This document shows, in pieces, positions 1-8,484 of a DNA stretch of 64,000 nt. Location: NCBI GenBank assembly GCA_024518585.1, contig JANIHI010000002.1:124001-188000 (forward strand), read 5' to 3'. Position numbers and translations under genes: made by a program. Source of the stretch: Methanolinea sp. (GTDB lineage Archaea > Halobacteriota > Methanomicrobia > Methanomicrobiales > Methanospirillaceae). Below the pieces are notes generated by a model. That model saw nothing but the letters and a program-made list of their open reading frames with translations. It searched no databases and was not told the DNA's origin. Each line of letters starts with the position of its first letter. The stretch's first letter is position 1.

Positions 1-332
1 TCCATGGCGTCCTTCAGCCTGAGAAGTGGCTCGGTGAGGTCCCACGAGTGGGCATCACGGTAACATCCCGGCGGGAGATCCTCGGGGGGAATCGACCTGA
101 TCTCACCTGGCTCTCCCCCAAAGTCCACCGTGTCGACAACGATCAATTTCCGTGTTACCGCCGGGTCAAGCAGCGTAAAAATGAAATGCGGGGCACCCAG
201 GCCTGCATCCACGGCTTTTACATTGTCGGGGAGGTCAAGTTGCCGAAGCTCTTCCACCACGGCGGGTCCGAACCCATCGTCGGCAAACAGGAAGTTGCCA
301 CACCCTGCGATCACGATCTCGGGATACAACAT
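1..332 (-). CDS. frhD: FrhD, coenzyme F420-reducing hydrogenase maturation protease (3' end cut off)
   Basis: Endopeptidase that trims the C-terminal tail of the hydrogenase large subunit after nickel insertion (family knowledge, HycI/HyaD/FrhD). Reading back from the ATG at 332 gives MLYPEIVIAGCGNFLFADDG; the GCGN..FADDG stretch is the classic N-terminal signature of this protease family, with an acidic residue expected to bind Ni. About 110 codons lie in the window; the C-terminus is beyond base 1. It begins 10 bases after the frhA stop, so the two are co-transcribed. Its target would be the FrhA tail encoded next door. Confidence is high because signature and position agree. Confidence 0.9.
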   Translation of the reverse strand, partial: MLYPEIVIAGCGNFLFADDGFGPAVVEELRQLDLPDNVKAVDAGLGAPHFIFTLLDPAVTRKLIVVDTVDFGGEPGEIRSIPPEDLPPGCYRDAHSWDLTEPLLRLKDAM

Positions 333-342
333 GCAATCGGTC

Positions 343-1710
343 TCACTGGATGAGTTTCTGGGCGATGACTCTCTTCTCCTCGTCGATGACGATCATGTGG
401 GTGGCACATGATACGCACGGATCATATCCGCGGACCACCATCTCGGCGACCTGCCAGGGTGCACCGGTCAGGGCACGGCTGCACGTCGGGAAGTTCCAGG
501 TGGTGGGGACGAGCATCTCGTAATAGAGGACACGTCCGTCCTTGACCTTTGCGAGGTGGACGTCTGTCCCGCGGGGTGCCTCGTTTGCGGCCCAGCCGAG
601 GGACCCGTCACCCTGCGGGATGTGGTCTGCGAGGACTTTGCCGTTCGGGTTGTACTCGTCGAGGGCATTGATGATGGTGTAGAGGCAGTCAGTGTATTCG
701 AGCTGCCGGGCGATGTGCTGGCCCCATGTCCCCTTCTCGTCGAAGTTCTTGAACCGGACAAGGCGTGCCCGCGGGCCGACCTCGACGGGGGCGCCGTCAT
801 AGAGCGGCACACCCGTGCAGGCCTCCATCTGGGGGTTGACCTTTGTCCCGACCGGGGACGTCCCCCCGATGGGGTAGCTTGGGTCTGCGAGGCTGACCTC
901 GCCCTCGCCCATGTACCAGTCCCATGGCCTGACATCAGTCCACCGGTTGGGGTCCCATCCCGGGCACTCGTCCAGGTTGCTGCTGCCATACATGGGGTGG
1001 GCTGCCATGTAACCCTGGTTGTGGTAGCCGAGGGTCTTTGGGAGCGGGATCTGCTTTCCGCCGACCTCGACCCAGTCCCTCTTCTTCATGTTGTTAAGAA
1101 CGGCAACCATGAAATCCATCTGCTCGTGGGCAAGGACGAGGCCTTCCTTGGCAAGGTCGTACATCTTGGTGACCGCCTGCTTCGTGCATGCCTTGTACAT
1201 GCCGCCGACGCGGGGGTTGCTCGGGTGCACGGCCTCACCGCCCGCAATCTCACCGATGGTCTGGCCGATCTCGCGGAGTCTCTGGATCCTTTTAGCAACC
1301 GACCGGACCGGTTCCTGGGGGGAGAACGGGTTGATCTTGGTGTCAGTCCCCGGCAGGTAGAAGTCGGGCAGGATGAGGATGTTGTGCAATGCGATACTGT
1401 GGAGCCGGTTGGCCGCCTGGAGAATATACCGGAGCAGCTTGGCATCCTTTGGGATCTCGCAGCGGATAGATCCTTCCATGGACTCGATACCGGCCAGGGT
1501 GTGGGCGATCGGGCAGATACCACACACGCGGGACGCGATCTTCGGGACCTGGTCCATCGTCTTTCCAATGGCGAGCTTCTCGACACCCCTGACGGGCGTG
1601 ATCGAGAGCCAGTCACCACGCTCGACGATACCGGCATCGTCCACTTTCAGGACGAGCTTTGAGTGTCCCTCATGCCTCGTGGTTGGAGAGATCTCTACAA
1701 TTTTCGACAA
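343..1710 (-). CDS. frhA: FrhA, coenzyme F420-reducing [NiFe] hydrogenase large subunit
   Basis: Carries the [NiFe] active site of the cytoplasmic hydrogenase that reduces F420 with H2, feeding F420H2 to Mtd and Mer. 455 residues, normal length. The two nickel-binding CxxC pairs are visible: RVCGICP (C63, C66) and DPCVSC (C432, C435). H438 follows, after which 17 residues remain as the tail expected to be removed by FrhD. Both Ni cysteines of the C-terminal pair are Cys, so this is not the selenocysteine version. The start is a TTG at 1710 with GAGG eight bases upstream; an ATG slightly further up is out of frame. frhD follows; frhG and frhB would lie outside the window. Confidence 0.97.
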   Translation of the reverse strand: MSKIVEISPTTRHEGHSKLVLKVDDAGIVERGDWLSITPVRGVEKLAIGKTMDQVPKIASRVCGICPIAHTLAGIESMEGSIRCEIPKDAKLLRYILQAANRLHSIALHNILILPDFYLPGTDTKINPFSPQEPVRSVAKRIQRLREIGQTIGEIAGGEAVHPSNPRVGGMYKACTKQAVTKMYDLAKEGLVLAHEQMDFMVAVLNNMKKRDWVEVGGKQIPLPKTLGYHNQGYMAAHPMYGSSNLDECPGWDPNRWTDVRPWDWYMGEGEVSLADPSYPIGGTSPVGTKVNPQMEACTGVPLYDGAPVEVGPRARLVRFKNFDEKGTWGQHIARQLEYTDCLYTIINALDEYNPNGKVLADHIPQGDGSLGWAANEAPRGTDVHLAKVKDGRVLYYEMLVPTTWNFPTCSRALTGAPWQVAEMVVRGYDPCVSCATHMIVIDEEKRVIAQKLIQ

Positions 1711-2163
1711 TATAATCGCCTCATGGTATTTGCATGTTCACAGTGCGATACAGGTGTTGTTCCACACGCACCTCTCGGGAAGAGAGATGGTTGACCGTAC
1801 AGTGTACGTTCATCAGAAGTGTCACATTCTCCTATTATTTATTCCCTCTGCAAATGTCCCAGGTGCCTAAGATGAGTGATTATATGAGAAAAACAAGGAA
1901 ATGGACGGTTTAAAATGACCCTGAAGATTTGGGCATCTCCCGGCATGAATGTCACCGGTCCATTCCGCTCCCCTTCACGGGCCTGGATCTTTGTTTAAAA
2001 GAGATTTTGGTTCTCTCTCTCGCGCGCTTTCAGGCAGAAACGTACTTTTAGGGAGGAGGATCAAGGATCACAGGAAAGCGTCCCCTTTATGGTCCCACGG
2101 GGAGCGTGCACCAGGAGAACGCGGCCCGGGAGATCACCCTTCCCAGTGGTCACCCCGGTTTTT
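1711..2163. promoter_or_regulatory. frhA upstream region (453 bases without a gene)
   Basis: No convincing coding sequence. On the minus strand it holds two AT-rich TATA candidates for frhA: 1833-1843 (reads AATAAATAATA) and 1877-1887 (CTCATATAATC). Between them and the gene lies a small palindrome, CGTAC-AGT-GTACG at 1796-1808, and a CTCTC/GAGAG hairpin at about 1772-1786. The 5' leader would therefore be about 100 bases or longer. The mptA-proximal part (1900-2163) shows no clear signal other than AT-rich patches near 1990-2003. Confidence 0.4.
1796..1808. promoter_or_regulatory. Possible operator palindrome upstream of frhA
   Basis: Perfect 5-base inverted repeat CGTAC/GTACG with a 3-base centre, about 90 bases before the frhA TTG and on the gene side of both TATA candidates. 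It could bind a dimeric regulator, but a 5-base arm can occur by chance. Confidence 0.3.
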
Positions 2164-3147
2164 TCAGGGCTCGGCCCCTTCCCCGTTCAACTCGACGAAG
2201 AGTTCGGCCATCGTTGCCTGCCGCTCGGCATAGGCATCGTGCTGGTGGATACTCTCCTCGTTCGTCTGCTTGATGGTGACGAGGGAATCACCCGGCAGGT
2301 CATGGAATTCGTGGAGCACTTTCTTTGCGATCTCCCGCACGCAGTCCTCCACGAACCGCGGGTTCTTGTGGGCGTTGAGGACAACGTAACTCTCGTCGCC
2401 CCTCTTGAGGAGTTCGTAGATCGATGTGCTCATTGATTCCTTGAGGATCGAGATGATCTTTTCCAGTTTCACGTGCTGGTCATCATCGATCTCGATGCAG
2501 AGGAATCCTCTCCCCCTCTGGTTATGGGTGGCCATCGGCACCTCGGCGAGGAAGAGGGAGATCTTCTCATCCGGTACGCCGAGGCCCTGGAGCACTGATA
2601 TTGCCCTCTCTTTCATGATGTCCTGAGCACACGGGCATGCCGTCATCCCCGTCACCTCGGCCCCGATGCTCTTCCTGACGATTGGTTCGCGGAACGTCCG
2701 GCGGGCAACGGCCCGTGCGTGGACCTTCACGACCTCGTGGCAATGGGTGTGTGATATCGGGGTCTCCCTCTTGACCATGAACTGGCTGTTCATCAGGACC
2801 TCCGTCCTGTCGGCGTACTCGTGCCTGTCAAGGAGCTTTCGTGCCACGACGCTGCAGAGGTTCTCTATCTCATTGACTTCACCGTCGATTGCCTGCTGGA
2901 GGACCTCGTCAATGACCTCGAAGTTCCGGGAGAGGTTTGCCCCCTTGAGGCTTCCCGGAAGGTCAACAAACACGTCGAAATTGGAGATGAAGATGACCGG
3001 CCTTTTTTCCGGCCGCGAGACCTCCACGAGCTTCTTGACGTTTTTTACCCCCACCCTCGTGAGGTTGATGCGCACATCAGGCGCGGTGGACTGGATATCA
3101 GGCAGCTCACGCCCGGATTTGTGTTTTATCGTATGGGGAATAGTCAT
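2164..3147 (-). CDS. mptA: MptA, archaeal GTP cyclohydrolase (Fe(II)-dependent, type IB fold)
   Basis: First step of tetrahydromethanopterin synthesis: GTP to 7,8-dihydroneopterin 2',3'-cyclic phosphate (family knowledge). I place the start at the ATG 3147 (MTIPHTIKHKSG...), giving 327 residues; the frame is open 27 codons further but that part runs into the promoter. Family-typical stretches are DIQSTAPDVRINLTRVGV near the N-terminus, TGMTACPC with the metal-ligand cysteine, and SHTHCHEV. It is divergent from ilvC with a shared TATA-like element. Methanopterin is the C1 carrier used by Mtd and Mer encoded at 45-48 kb. Confidence 0.95.
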   Translation of the reverse strand: MTIPHTIKHKSGRELPDIQSTAPDVRINLTRVGVKNVKKLVEVSRPEKRPVIFISNFDVFVDLPGSLKGANLSRNFEVIDEVLQQAIDGEVNEIENLCSVVARKLLDRHEYADRTEVLMNSQFMVKRETPISHTHCHEVVKVHARAVARRTFREPIVRKSIGAEVTGMTACPCAQDIMKERAISVLQGLGVPDEKISLFLAEVPMATHNQRGRGFLCIEIDDDQHVKLEKIISILKESMSTSIYELLKRGDESYVVLNAHKNPRFVEDCVREIAKKVLHEFHDLPGDSLVTIKQTNEESIHQHDAYAERQATMAELFVELNGEGAEP

Positions 3148-3181
3148 CGCTCCCGGGAATGATGTGGAATGTAATTTTTTC

Positions 3182-3194
3182 ATATAATATTTAA
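3182..3194. promoter_or_regulatory. TATA-like element shared by mptA and ilvC
   Basis: The sequence ATATAATATTTAA sits 34 bases before the ilvC ATG (3228) and 35 bases before the mptA ATG (3147). It reads as a plausible TATA box on both strands, and is the only AT-rich block in the 80-base gap. Confidence 0.5.
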
Positions 3195-3227
3195 GTGCTC
3201 TGGTACTGATAGATGTGAGATCAGACA

Positions 3228-4229
3228 ATGATGGAAAAATACTATGATGCCGATGCCGATCTTGGCGTTCTGAAGGGGAAGAAAATTGCCGTGGTCGGGT
3301 ACGGGTCCCAGGGGAGGGGCCAGGCCCTCAACCTCCGCGACAGCGGCCTTGACGTCATCATCGGACTCCGGCCCGGACGGTCCTGGCAGGCAGCATCCTC
3401 CGAGGGGTTCAAGGTCTACCCCGTGGCCGAGGCCGTGAAGGTTGCCCATATTATCCAGATCCTCGTCCCCGATGAACTCCAGGGTGCCCTCTACAGGACA
3501 GAGATACGGCCCCATCTGTCAGAGAAGAAGTGCCTCATGTTCTCGCACGGTTTCAACATCCACTACGGACAGATCGTGCCTCCCCCCGACGTGGACGTCG
3601 TCATGGTCGCCCCCAAGGGTCCGGGGCGCATGGTCAGGAAGATGTACGAAGAGGGCAAGGGAGTCCCGGCACTGATAGCCGTCCACCAGAACTACACGGG
3701 GCAGGCCCAGCAGATCGCTCTTGCGTATGCAAAGGGGATCGGCGCCACACGCGCGGTTGTCCTGGAGACAACATTCCGCGAGGAGACCGAGACGGACCTC
3801 TTCGGGGAGCAGGCCGTCCTCTGCGGGGGGATGACCTCGCTCATCAAGGCAGGTTTCGAGACACTCGTCGATGCCGGGTATGCACCCGAGATGGCGTACC
3901 TCGAGGTCCTCCACGAGACGAAGCTGATCGTCGACCTGATCTACGAGGGTGGCTTTACCAAGATGCGCAACTCCATCAGCAACACGGCCCAGTACGGGGA
4001 CCTGACCCGGGGGCCGCGGGTGATCGGGCCCGAGACCTACATTGCCATGCAGGAGATACTCAAGGAGATCCAGACCGGCGAGTTTGCCAAAGAATGGATG
4101 CTTGAGAACATGGTGAACCGCCCGGTCTTCAATGCCCTGACAAAGGCCGACGAGGACCACCTGATCGAGCAGGTCGGGAAGGAAGTGCGGGCGATGATGC
4201 CCCAGTTCCAGGAAACCGGGAAAGAATAA
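3228..4229 (+). CDS. ilvC: IlvC, ketol-acid reductoisomerase (class I)
   Basis: NADPH-dependent isomeroreductase of valine/isoleucine synthesis: 2-acetolactate to 2,3-dihydroxyisovalerate. 333 residues, normal for class I. The Rossmann motif is [19 protein letters not shown] (about 23-41), followed by the cofactor loop [11 protein letters not shown] with Arg and Ser expected for NADPH. The Mg-binding acidic region [14 protein letters not shown] and the C-terminal [11 protein letters not shown] are present. Start ATG 3228 (or the next ATG at 3231), with GTGAG upstream. The gene stands alone: no ilvB/ilvN acetolactate synthase lies beside it. An oligo-T run at 4237-4242 follows the stop. Confidence 0.97.
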   Translation: MMEKYYDADADLGVLKGKKIAVVGYGSQGRGQALNLRDSGLDVIIGLRPGRSWQAASSEGFKVYPVAEAVKVAHIIQILVPDELQGALYRTEIRPHLSEKKCLMFSHGFNIHYGQIVPPPDVDVVMVAPKGPGRMVRKMYEEGKGVPALIAVHQNYTGQAQQIALAYAKGIGATRAVVLETTFREETETDLFGEQAVLCGGMTSLIKAGFETLVDAGYAPEMAYLEVLHETKLIVDLIYEGGFTKMRNSISNTAQYGDLTRGPRVIGPETYIAMQEILKEIQTGEFAKEWMLENMVNRPVFNALTKADEDHLIEQVGKEVRAMMPQFQETGKE

Positions 4230-4456
4230 AACTCTCTTTTTTAGGGGGACCCGGGTCTCCCCCTTTGCGGCGGCATCCTCTCCTGGTATTGCCTAAAGAT
4301 ACCCGGGACTGGGATCGGAGTCCGGGGAGGGGGACCGGGGGGACACTGTTCTCCCTTCAAGTCCATTCCACGGTGGCTACAGGGAAAAACGCCTCATGGA
4401 GGTGGCGATCCCAGTATCCGGGAAAGGGTCCGCCCCCGGTTGGGGACACCGTCAGT
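4230..4456. other. Gap between ilvC and purL
   Basis: Convergent 3' ends. Apart from the T6 run at 4237-4242, a likely terminator for ilvC, I see no gene, hairpin or promoter here. Confidence 0.4.
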
Positions 4457-6529
4457 TCAGACCCGCATGCACCGGCTGAGAGACTGGAGTGATTCGTTTA
4501 TGTCATCTGCGTCGAGTACGAGCGTTTTGCCACCGCCGGACACCTCGAGCCTGTCCCCGCCCAGCGTGCCGATGACCCGGCACGGGAGGCCGCATACAGC
4601 CTCATCTTTCCGGAACGCGACAAGGAACCTGCCGTAGGTCTCTGAAAAGAGACCCGTGAGAAGGTCCGTGGGAAGCTCCACGGTGCAGCCATGACCAAAG
4701 TTTACGAGTGCCGCGAGGAGTCCTCCCTGGGACAAATCCGTGACTGCGACGTCCCGGGTTGCACGGACGCAGTCGCGGACGAGGGGGAGGAACCGTGCAC
4801 TCCCGAGGGGAGGGGCCTCCCCCCCGCACCCGGTCACCGCGTCAAGGACCGATCCCCCGAAGTGGGCCCCCGTATCCCCGAGGAGGGCAAGCCTCCACCC
4901 CTCTCCTGGCTGCACGCGGGGGAGGAGGGGGCCCTTCCCGAGCATCCCGATGGAGGGAGTCGGTAAAATCCGGGTATCGTGTTCGTCACTCTCATTATAG
5001 AGAGAGACGTTCCCGCCGACGACCGGCGTCCCGAGGGTCCGCGCAGCATCTCCGAGACCCCTGACGCACTCGGCAAGCTGCCAGGAGATATCGGGATGGA
5101 CGGGGCTTGCGAAGTTGAGGCAATTGACGATGCAGAGGGGGGAACCACCGACACACGCGATGTTTGCGGCGTTCTCGAGGACCGCGTTTGCAGACCCCTC
5201 GTACGGCCTCAAAAATATATGCCGCGGGTTGCAGCCGCATGAGAGGGAAAGGGCCTCGCCGTCGAGACGGAGGACGGCCGCGTCCGGAGAGAGCGAGACC
5301 GTCCGGAGCTGGACATCGTGGTCGTACTGCTCAAATACCCAGTCCTTGTGTGCAACTTCCGGGAATGAGAGGACTTTCCGGGCGAGGTCTGCCAGGTCAC
5401 CCCCGGGGCGCGAGAAAGGCGTCGTGGCATCGTAGGGGCGCGTCTCCCAGGTGCAGGGCGGGGCCGCGCTGACCAGGAAATCGATAGGGATGTCACAGAC
5501 GATGCGACCGTAAAACGTGACGCGGTAAACGGGCTCGCTGATGACCTCGCCGATCTCGCTCCAGGCAAGGTCATACTTCTCTGCGATCTGTCCCATGAGG
5601 GGCACATCTTTGGAGTCCACCTCGAGCAGCATCCTTTCCTGGGATTCTGCGAGCATGATCTCCACCGGGTGCATGTCCCTCTCCCTCAGGTGGACCCTGT
5701 CAGCCCAGATGTGCCCGCCAAAGGTACTGCACATCTCGCTGGAAGCGCCGGCAAGACCAGCGGCTCCCAGGTCACGGCAGGAGAGCACTTTCCCGGTCCG
5801 TGCCATCTCAAGGACGGCCTCGATGAGGAGTTTCTCTGTGAAAGGGTCACCGATCTGCACGCTCGGCCGGTCCTGGGCTTCCGCATCCTCCGAGAGGTCC
5901 CGGGAGGCAAAGGACGCCCCCCCGAGCCCGTCCCTGCCGGTTGAGGACCCGACAAGGAAGAGCCTGCTGCCGGGTCTCTTGACGCGCGCCGTCAGGAAAC
6001 GGTCCGGTTCAACCGTCCCGATGCAGACAACGTTGACGAGGGGGTTGCCGGAATACCCGTCATCAAAGCAGAGGTCGCCCCGGACCACGGGCACGCCGAT
6101 GCAGTTCCCGTACCCGCCAATGCCGGCGACAACGTGCTCAAAGAGGTACCTGTTCTTCTCCTTCTCCAGAGGTCCGAAGTACAGCGGATCCATCAGGGCG
6201 ATGGGCCGGGCCCCCATGGAGAGAACGTCGCGGACGATCCCCCCCACGCCGGTCGCCGCACCGTCGTGGGGGTCGACGTAACTGGGGTGGTTGTGGCTCT
6301 CCATGCTGACCGCGAGGGCAGTGCGGTCGTTGAACCGGACGATTGCCGCGTCATCGCCGGGGCCCAGGATGACGTCCGGGCCCGTGGTCGGGAGAGTTTT
6401 CAGGAGGGCCCGGGTGGAGCGGTAGCTGCAGTGCTCGCTCCAGAGGTTTTCGAAACAGGCTATCTCAACGTCCGTGGGTTCGCGGCGAAGGGTCTTTCTG
6501 ATCAGGTCGAGGTCCCGGGCAGTCAGCAT
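4457..6529 (-). CDS. purL: PurL, phosphoribosylformylglycinamidine synthase subunit II
   Basis: Fourth step of purine synthesis, converting FGAR plus glutamine and ATP to FGAM, acting with separate PurQ and PurS subunits in archaea. 690 residues, matching the small (non-fused) PurL. Visible features: [10 protein letters not shown] near residue 30 (active-site region), the ATP/Mg segments GPGDDAAIV and MESHNHPS, and the second AIRS-like half with YNESD and DLSQGG. The start at 6529 gives [14 protein letters not shown], the usual short N-terminus. It is divergent from the aIF2-beta gene, 89 bases away; no other pur gene is adjacent. Confidence 0.96.
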   Translation of the reverse strand: MLTARDLDLIRKTLRREPTDVEIACFENLWSEHCSYRSTRALLKTLPTTGPDVILGPGDDAAIVRFNDRTALAVSMESHNHPSYVDPHDGAATGVGGIVRDVLSMGARPIALMDPLYFGPLEKEKNRYLFEHVVAGIGGYGNCIGVPVVRGDLCFDDGYSGNPLVNVVCIGTVEPDRFLTARVKRPGSRLFLVGSSTGRDGLGGASFASRDLSEDAEAQDRPSVQIGDPFTEKLLIEAVLEMARTGKVLSCRDLGAAGLAGASSEMCSTFGGHIWADRVHLRERDMHPVEIMLAESQERMLLEVDSKDVPLMGQIAEKYDLAWSEIGEVISEPVYRVTFYGRIVCDIPIDFLVSAAPPCTWETRPYDATTPFSRPGGDLADLARKVLSFPEVAHKDWVFEQYDHDVQLRTVSLSPDAAVLRLDGEALSLSCGCNPRHIFLRPYEGSANAVLENAANIACVGGSPLCIVNCLNFASPVHPDISWQLAECVRGLGDAARTLGTPVVGGNVSLYNESDEHDTRILPTPSIGMLGKGPLLPRVQPGEGWRLALLGDTGAHFGGSVLDAVTGCGGEAPPLGSARFLPLVRDCVRATRDVAVTDLSQGGLLAALVNFGHGCTVELPTDLLTGLFSETYGRFLVAFRKDEAVCGLPCRVIGTLGGDRLEVSGGGKTLVLDADDINESLQSLSRCMRV

Positions 6530-6618
6530 GCAGGAAAAGTGTCATGCTGCATTCACAAAAAGCCAGCGGGCATCCCCGGACGGAGGCATTTTTACATGAG
6601 CGCACGAATAGAAAAGCA

Positions 6619-7233
6619 ATGGTAGAACCCTACGAAGCCCTCCTGAAAAAGGCCTACACGCATGTCACGGAGCCGAGCGAATCGGTGGAACGTTTTTCAG
6701 TCCCCGAGGCCCGGTCTTACATCGAGGGAAAGACAACGGTCCTTGAGAATTTCGCCGATATCGCAGACGTCCTTCGGCGCGACCAGGACCACCTCCTGAA
6801 GTTCCTCCTCGGTGAACTCGGAACGGCAGGCAAGATTGACGGGTCACGGGCCATATTCAACGGCAAGTTCGAGCCCGCGCTCATCTCCTCGCTGATCAAG
6901 TCCTACACCGAGGACTACGTCATCTGTTCGGAGTGCGGGAAACCGGACACGCGCCTCGTCAAGGATGACAGGGTCCTCCTCCTCCGGTGCGATGCCTGCG
7001 GCGGTCACCGCCCCGTGAGGAAGAGGAAGGCACGCACCGAGCCGGTTGCAAACGAGGTTACCGAGGGGGCAACTCTCGACGTGGAAGTCCAGTCGGTGAG
7101 CCGGAGGGGAGACGGGGTCGTTCGGATGGGCAAGTATATCCTCTACATCCCGGGCGGAAAACCGGGCCAGAAGGTCAAGGTCAGGATAACGAGGGTCTCC
7201 GGCTCAATCGTCTTTACCGAGCGGCTCCCCTGA
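6619..7233 (+). CDS. aIF2-beta, translation initiation factor 2 beta subunit with TRAM domain
   Basis: Beta subunit of the heterotrimeric factor that brings initiator tRNA to the small ribosomal subunit. 204 residues from ATG 6619. The alpha-beta core (about 20-95) is followed by the C4 zinc ribbon C103/C106 and C124/C127, then a linker and a C-terminal TRAM domain (about 147-204, ending [14 protein letters not shown]), an RNA-binding beta-barrel found in some euryarchaeal aIF2-beta proteins. The 25 in-frame codons upstream are not used: a TATA-like CATTTTTACATG at about 6587-6598 sits 21-32 bases before the ATG and there is no clear ribosome site, which suggests a leaderless mRNA. Confidence 0.93.
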   Translation: MVEPYEALLKKAYTHVTEPSESVERFSVPEARSYIEGKTTVLENFADIADVLRRDQDHLLKFLLGELGTAGKIDGSRAIFNGKFEPALISSLIKSYTEDYVICSECGKPDTRLVKDDRVLLLRCDACGGHRPVRKRKARTEPVANEVTEGATLDVEVQSVSRRGDGVVRMGKYILYIPGGKPGQKVKVRITRVSGSIVFTERLP

Positions 7234-7316
7234 GGGGAAAAGGGTCCGGGGAAAAACCTCTATACTCCTTTTTTAAAGATCTCCCCAAAATGGGAAAAGG
7301 GCCTCTCTTAAAAAAA

Positions 7317-7355
7317 GGCCCCAAAGAAACCGGGGCCACCAGTCTTTTTTTTTTT
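7317..7355 (+). terminator. Intrinsic-like terminator after aIF2-beta
   Basis: Six-base stem GGCCCC/GGGGCC (7317-7322 with 7332-7337), then after seven bases an 11-base T tract (7345-7355). It lies between the convergent aIF2-beta and rpoL genes; the A-rich stretch before the stem (7310-7316) would give oligo-U on the opposite transcript too. Confidence 0.65.
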
Positions 7356-7373
7356 AAAAATTCAATCGCCCGG

Positions 7374-7661
7374 TCAATTTCCGGGTTTTTCTTTTTGCTT
7401 TCCGACAGACCCGAGGAGCTCGTCGCATGTGTGGGAGATCCGTCTGCAGGCATCAGCGATGGCCTGGAGGGGTTCTTTCTTCCCGTTCGTGGTGACGAGG
7501 AGCTCGGGGTCCGAGAACTGGAACTTGATGAGGTACTTGGCGACATCGACGTCGGGATCTGCAAGTATCTCCTCGGTGAGGACATTCATGAAGGTATGAC
7601 CCTCCCCCGGGACGAGAAGTCTCACTTTATCCTTCGTCAGTTCAAGGATCTTTATATTCAT
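7374..7661 (-). CDS. rpoL: Rpo11 (RpoL), RNA polymerase subunit L
   Basis: Small assembly subunit that pairs with Rpo3, equivalent to eukaryotic Rpb11. 95 residues from ATG 7661: MNIKILELTKDKVRLLVPGE..HTFMNVL. The core signature GEGHTFMNVLTEEILADPDV and the amphipathic C-terminal helix are normal. The frame is open 18 codons upstream but a TATA (CCTATATAGA, 7686-7695, minus strand) sits 25-34 bases before ATG 7661 and there is no ribosome-binding site, so this looks leaderless. An ATG two codons earlier is also possible. Confidence 0.93.
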   Translation of the reverse strand: MNIKILELTKDKVRLLVPGEGHTFMNVLTEEILADPDVDVAKYLIKFQFSDPELLVTTNGKKEPLQAIADACRRISHTCDELLGSVGKQKEKPGN

Positions 7662-7685
7662 CCACATATAAATCGGACGTGAAAT

Positions 7686-7695
7686 CCTATATAGA
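7686..7695 (-). promoter_or_regulatory. TATA box of rpoL
   Basis: TCTATATAGG on the minus strand, centred about 30 bases before the rpoL ATG, the spacing expected if transcription begins at or very near the start codon. Confidence 0.55.
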
Positions 7696-7752
7696 TATGG
7701 ATGGGGTCGGGCCAAAAAGCGTCAATCCGGCACCAGAAATCCCCATCCCTGG

Positions 7753-8481
7753 TCAGGGGGATGAAAAGCAGAACGTCTCGCCATCTTTTCCCAGGTGGGG
7801 AAGGTCCCAGGGGACGAGGTGGCTGATGTGCACGCACCGGAAGTCCCCTGCATGGAGCTCGCGGGCAAGCTCGCACGCCTCTTTGTAATTCATGTGCTTG
7901 GGGACATGCAGCCCGGCGGGGAGGAGGGCGTCGACGAGGAGGAGATCGACACCGGTCAGGGCTTCCCGTGTCCTGGCCGGGATAGTGCGGTTCGTGTCAG
8001 AGGTATACCCGACCCGCACATTCCCGTCCGTGATGAGGAGGCCACAGGTGTAAGCCGGGGGGTGGTTCACCGGGAGGAACGAAAACTCGATCCCAAAGAG
8101 GGAAAAGGGATCATATTCTCCCAGGACATGCCTCTCGAAGGGGAGAAACCCGAATATGCCCCCGCAATAGTCCATGACGGGTCGGGGGGCGTACACCCGC
8201 GGCATCTTTTGCACGCGGTAGAACTCCCCGAATCCCATGAAATGGTCGTAGTGACCGTGTGTCCAGAGGACGGCGTCGACGTGCGGGGACCCGTGGGAGA
8301 GGAGCTGCCGGCGGAGGTCCGGCCCGGTGTCCACGAGGACCGTGTGGCCGGCCTTCGTGACCATGAGTGAGGTCCGGAGCCTCTCTTCCCCGGTCTTTTG
8401 GGCCCGGGAACACTGGGGGCAGGAGCACCCGATGCGAGGGGTGCCGATGGCGTCGCCGGTCCCGAGGAGGATGATTTTCAT
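7753..8481 (-). CDS. MBL-fold hydrolase, PhnP-like
   Basis: Metallo-beta-lactamase-fold phosphodiesterase-like protein, 242 residues. The metal motif THGHYDH (H75, H77, D79, H80) is intact, as are later ligands around D51, VNHPP and HISH. The N-terminal GCSCPQC (C19, C21, C24) is the structural Zn site characteristic of PhnP-type cyclic phosphodiesterases. No phosphonate genes are nearby, so the substrate is unknown; a role on cyclic nucleotide or RNA phosphates is only an inference from the family. It begins 3 bases after the stop of the AAA+ gene, so the pair forms an operon. Confidence 0.85.
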   Translation of the reverse strand: MKIILLGTGDAIGTPRIGCSCPQCSRAQKTGEERLRTSLMVTKAGHTVLVDTGPDLRRQLLSHGSPHVDAVLWTHGHYDHFMGFGEFYRVQKMPRVYAPRPVMDYCGGIFGFLPFERHVLGEYDPFSLFGIEFSFLPVNHPPAYTCGLLITDGNVRVGYTSDTNRTIPARTREALTGVDLLLVDALLPAGLHVPKHMNYKEACELARELHAGDFRCVHISHLVPWDLPHLGKDGETFCFSSP

Positions 8482-8484
8482 TCT

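Noticed and set aside
556-1662. Long open frame (368 codons) on the plus strand opposite frhA
   Set aside because: It is a mirror of the GC-rich codon pattern of frhA; frhA is certain by motif and full length, and the antisense frame has no recognisable features or start signals. Similar antisense frames opposite purL, ilvC, iorA, the S-layer gene and cbf5 were dropped for the same reason.
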